DNA of 64,000 nt from the NCBI GenBank assembly GCA_040510375.1, contig JBEVJC010000025.1, forward strand, positions 62,001 to 126,000. Direction: 5' to 3'. The translations under genes and the position numbers were made by a program. Below are positions 62,618-64,000 of the stretch, piece by piece. Source of the stretch: JBEVJC01 sp040510375 (GTDB lineage: Bacteria; Bacteroidota; Bacteroidia; Chitinophagales; Chitinophagaceae). A model generated the notes under the pieces. The model was not told where the DNA came from. It saw nothing but the letters and a program-made list of their open reading frames with translations, and did no database searches. The stretch's first letter is position 1. Each line of letters starts with the position of its first letter.

Positions 62618-63436
62618 TCAGGGCCGCTGGTAGATAAACCTGACCAATGCATTTTTGTTTCCATCAGCAGCCACATTGAGAAGGTATCTTTTTCCACCTG
62701 TGTAGACGATCATCAGCGCAGTGTTGGGTGGGATGCTCCCCAGGTTATCGGCCACCATCACCAGTTCATAGGTTGGTCTCGACAAATCAATCCTTACAAA
62801 GGCAGTGACGGGTTTTGCGCCAATCAGCTTGCCGGTGGCAATGGGAATATTATTCACAAATACAGAAATGGTATCCCCATCTATTTCCCCGTTATCGTAG
62901 AAGTCAAGCTGTACAATGCCCGTATCGACAAAGATCTCCCGGATCAGGATATTCTTGCGGTTGAGTATTACTGAAGGTACAGGCGGATCAAATGCTGATT
63001 TCTGGATTCTTGTAAGGACGATGGTACCTGCGGGACAAATACTCCGGTTGTCCATTGTTTTGCCCGTCCATGAACCACGGATCTGTTCTTCCCTGCCATC
63101 GGTATGATAAGTCAGTGAGTATTTTTTTATGCAGGGGATGCAGTCGGCCGGTATACGAAACACCGAAACTTTTTTTTCTTCAATGATCAGTGCATTCGAA
63201 GTGGAATCGTAGATCCCTTCAAAATCTTCCTTTACATAATTGGTGGTATCGCTGTAATGATAGGAGGTGCCGGTGATACGGTTGCCTGTAACCCTGATCT
63301 GGAACTCGATATTATACACGGGAAAACATCCGCCGGGCTCCATAACCAGCCGCCCTTTCCAGTATCCATTTATCTGCTGGGAATTACCAGCGTTTACGGT
63401 GAACAGCAGTACAATTAAAAAAATGGATAGACGCAT
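62618..63436 (-). CDS. Exported protein with conserved C-terminal beta domain (paralogue 1)
   Basis: 272 residues with a signal peptide (MRLSIFLIVLLFTVNAGNSQ). The N-terminal half (about 22-150, starting GYWKGRLVMEPGG) looks like a lipocalin-like beta fold. The C-terminal half (about 170-272) contains FYDNGEIDGDTISVFVNN, ELVMVADNLGSIPPNTALMIV and KNALVRFIY, and is closely similar to the protein encoded just upstream. I recognise the C-terminal region as recurrent in secreted Bacteroidota proteins but know no activity for it. The two paralogues are tandem, 80 bp apart. Confidence 0.75.
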   Translation of the reverse strand: MRLSIFLIVLLFTVNAGNSQQINGYWKGRLVMEPGGCFPVYNIEFQIRVTGNRITGTSYHYSDTTNYVKEDFEGIYDSTSNALIIEEKKVSVFRIPADCIPCIKKYSLTYHTDGREEQIRGSWTGKTMDNRSICPAGTIVLTRIQKSAFDPPVPSVILNRKNILIREIFVDTGIVQLDFYDNGEIDGDTISVFVNNIPIATGKLIGAKPVTAFVRIDLSRPTYELVMVADNLGSIPPNTALMIVYTGGKRYLLNVAADGNKNALVRFIYQRP

Positions 63437-63516
63437 GAGTTATGAAAATACCGTAAAAACGGGGACGTGGATTTAAAAATTACAGCAACGGCAAATACAG
63501 ACCGGTACGATGCGGG

Positions 63517-64000
63517 TCAGGGCTTCTCGTACCTGAACCTGACCACGGCATTTTTTTGTTCGTTGGAAGTGATCCGGACGGTAAATGTTTTATCGCCTGC
63601 TTCCACGATCATCAGTGAGGTATTGGGAGGTATGCGTCCCAGGTTTTCAGCCACCATCACCAGTTCATGGTCCTGGTTGTCATCGTTGAGGTCCAGGTGG
63701 ATGGTCAGTGGCGCGGTGGTGAGACGCTGGTTCGACTTAACCAGTTTTTTATCAAAATAAACGGAAATGGTATCATCATCTATTTCGCCATTATCGTAAA
63801 GTTTTACTTCCACACTGGGACTGTTTACCACCAGTAATTTCATCAGTTCATTGGAACGGTTTCGCAACACCGAAGGATTGGACGAGGGAATCCTGACTGG
63901 TACCCTGGTGGCCACATCCGGCGACTTTGTCAGCGAATCCGGTTTTTTTAAAATGCCCGGATCTTTTTTTACCGTAGGCGGAGTAACTACCGGATCTTTT
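63517..64000 (-). CDS. Exported-type protein, paralogue 2 (5' end outside window)
   Basis: The frame stays open from the stop at 63517 to the right window edge, giving about 160 C-terminal residues; the GTG at 63915 is internal. A Pro/Lys/Asp-rich linker (KDPVVTPPTVKKDP... SLTKSPD) precedes a beta domain with LYDNGEIDDDTISVYFDKK, ELVMVAENLGRIPPNTSLMIV and KNAVVRFRYEKP, matching the C-terminal half of the downstream paralogue almost position by position. The N-terminus, and so any signal peptide, is not visible. Confidence 0.75.
   Translation of the reverse strand, partial: KDPVVTPPTVKKDPGILKKPDSLTKSPDVATRVPVRIPSSNPSVLRNRSNELMKLLVVNSPSVEVKLYDNGEIDDDTISVYFDKKLVKSNQRLTTAPLTIHLDLNDDNQDHELVMVAENLGRIPPNTSLMIVEAGDKTFTVRITSNEQKNAVVRFRYEKP

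Overview
The window is a stretch of chromosome from a member of the Bacteroidota, most likely family Chitinophagaceae (order Chitinophagales). Evidence: promoters of the Bacteroidota type (a -7 box TAnnTTTG, sometimes with TTG 17-19 nt upstream), few Shine-Dalgarno sites, several TTG/GTG starts, a lipidated TamA-type barrel (TamL), a DUF5103 plug protein of the type IX secretion system, LptD/OstA/MlaD homologues and many N-terminal signals ending in a Gln after the cleavage site. No phage, insertion sequence or CRISPR array was seen. G+C is roughly 45-50% in the core genes.

Layout. 1-6050: an RDD membrane protein diverges from a five-gene SpoIIM / DUF4129 / DUF4350 / MoxR / DUF58 operon. 6070-12720: truB, TamL, a TrmH-type RNA methyltransferase, a LolC/E-like permease and the T9SS plug. 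12836-13600: SRP RNA and a transaldolase. 13652-16403: gene-poor, with degenerate repeats and a very AT-rich block, holding one small exported protein. 16463-21206: BlaR1/BlaI-type sensor pair, argS, GtrA. 21196-29887: envelope genes (DUF4403 lipoprotein, small barrel, OstA-like, MlaD, amidase, LptD). 29897-32241: plsC, a GNAT enzyme, ung, tRNA-Arg(TCT). 32282-34620: an AT-richer accessory island right after the tRNA (truncated haemoglobin, DUF1579-like, HAD, ParB-like), whose spacers share an imperfect palindromic element. 34802-35590: VOC-GNAT fusion.

Histidine breakdown is encoded in two places: hutH-hutU (35697-38951) and hutI-ftcD-hutG (52847-56909). Together they would take histidine to glutamate, with two possible routes for formiminoglutamate. 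Between them lie housekeeping and accessory enzymes: OmpA/PD40 protein, ThuA protein, NudK, PhnA, SDR, DbpA-like helicase plus EcsC, MATE transporter, Gfo/Idh oxidoreductase, DoxX, aldose epimerase, MpaB-type oxygenase, a divergent GAPDH and TerC.

56906-64000: a patatin-BamA phospholipase, an ABC-F ATPase, a DUF3347 protein, a small barrel and two tandem secreted paralogues, the last cut by the window edge.

The best candidates for something undescribed are the repeat/AT-rich desert at 13.7-15.3 kb, the cassette-like island after tRNA-Arg, the tandem secreted paralogues at the right edge, and active-site variants in the GAPDH and formimidoylglutamase homologues.
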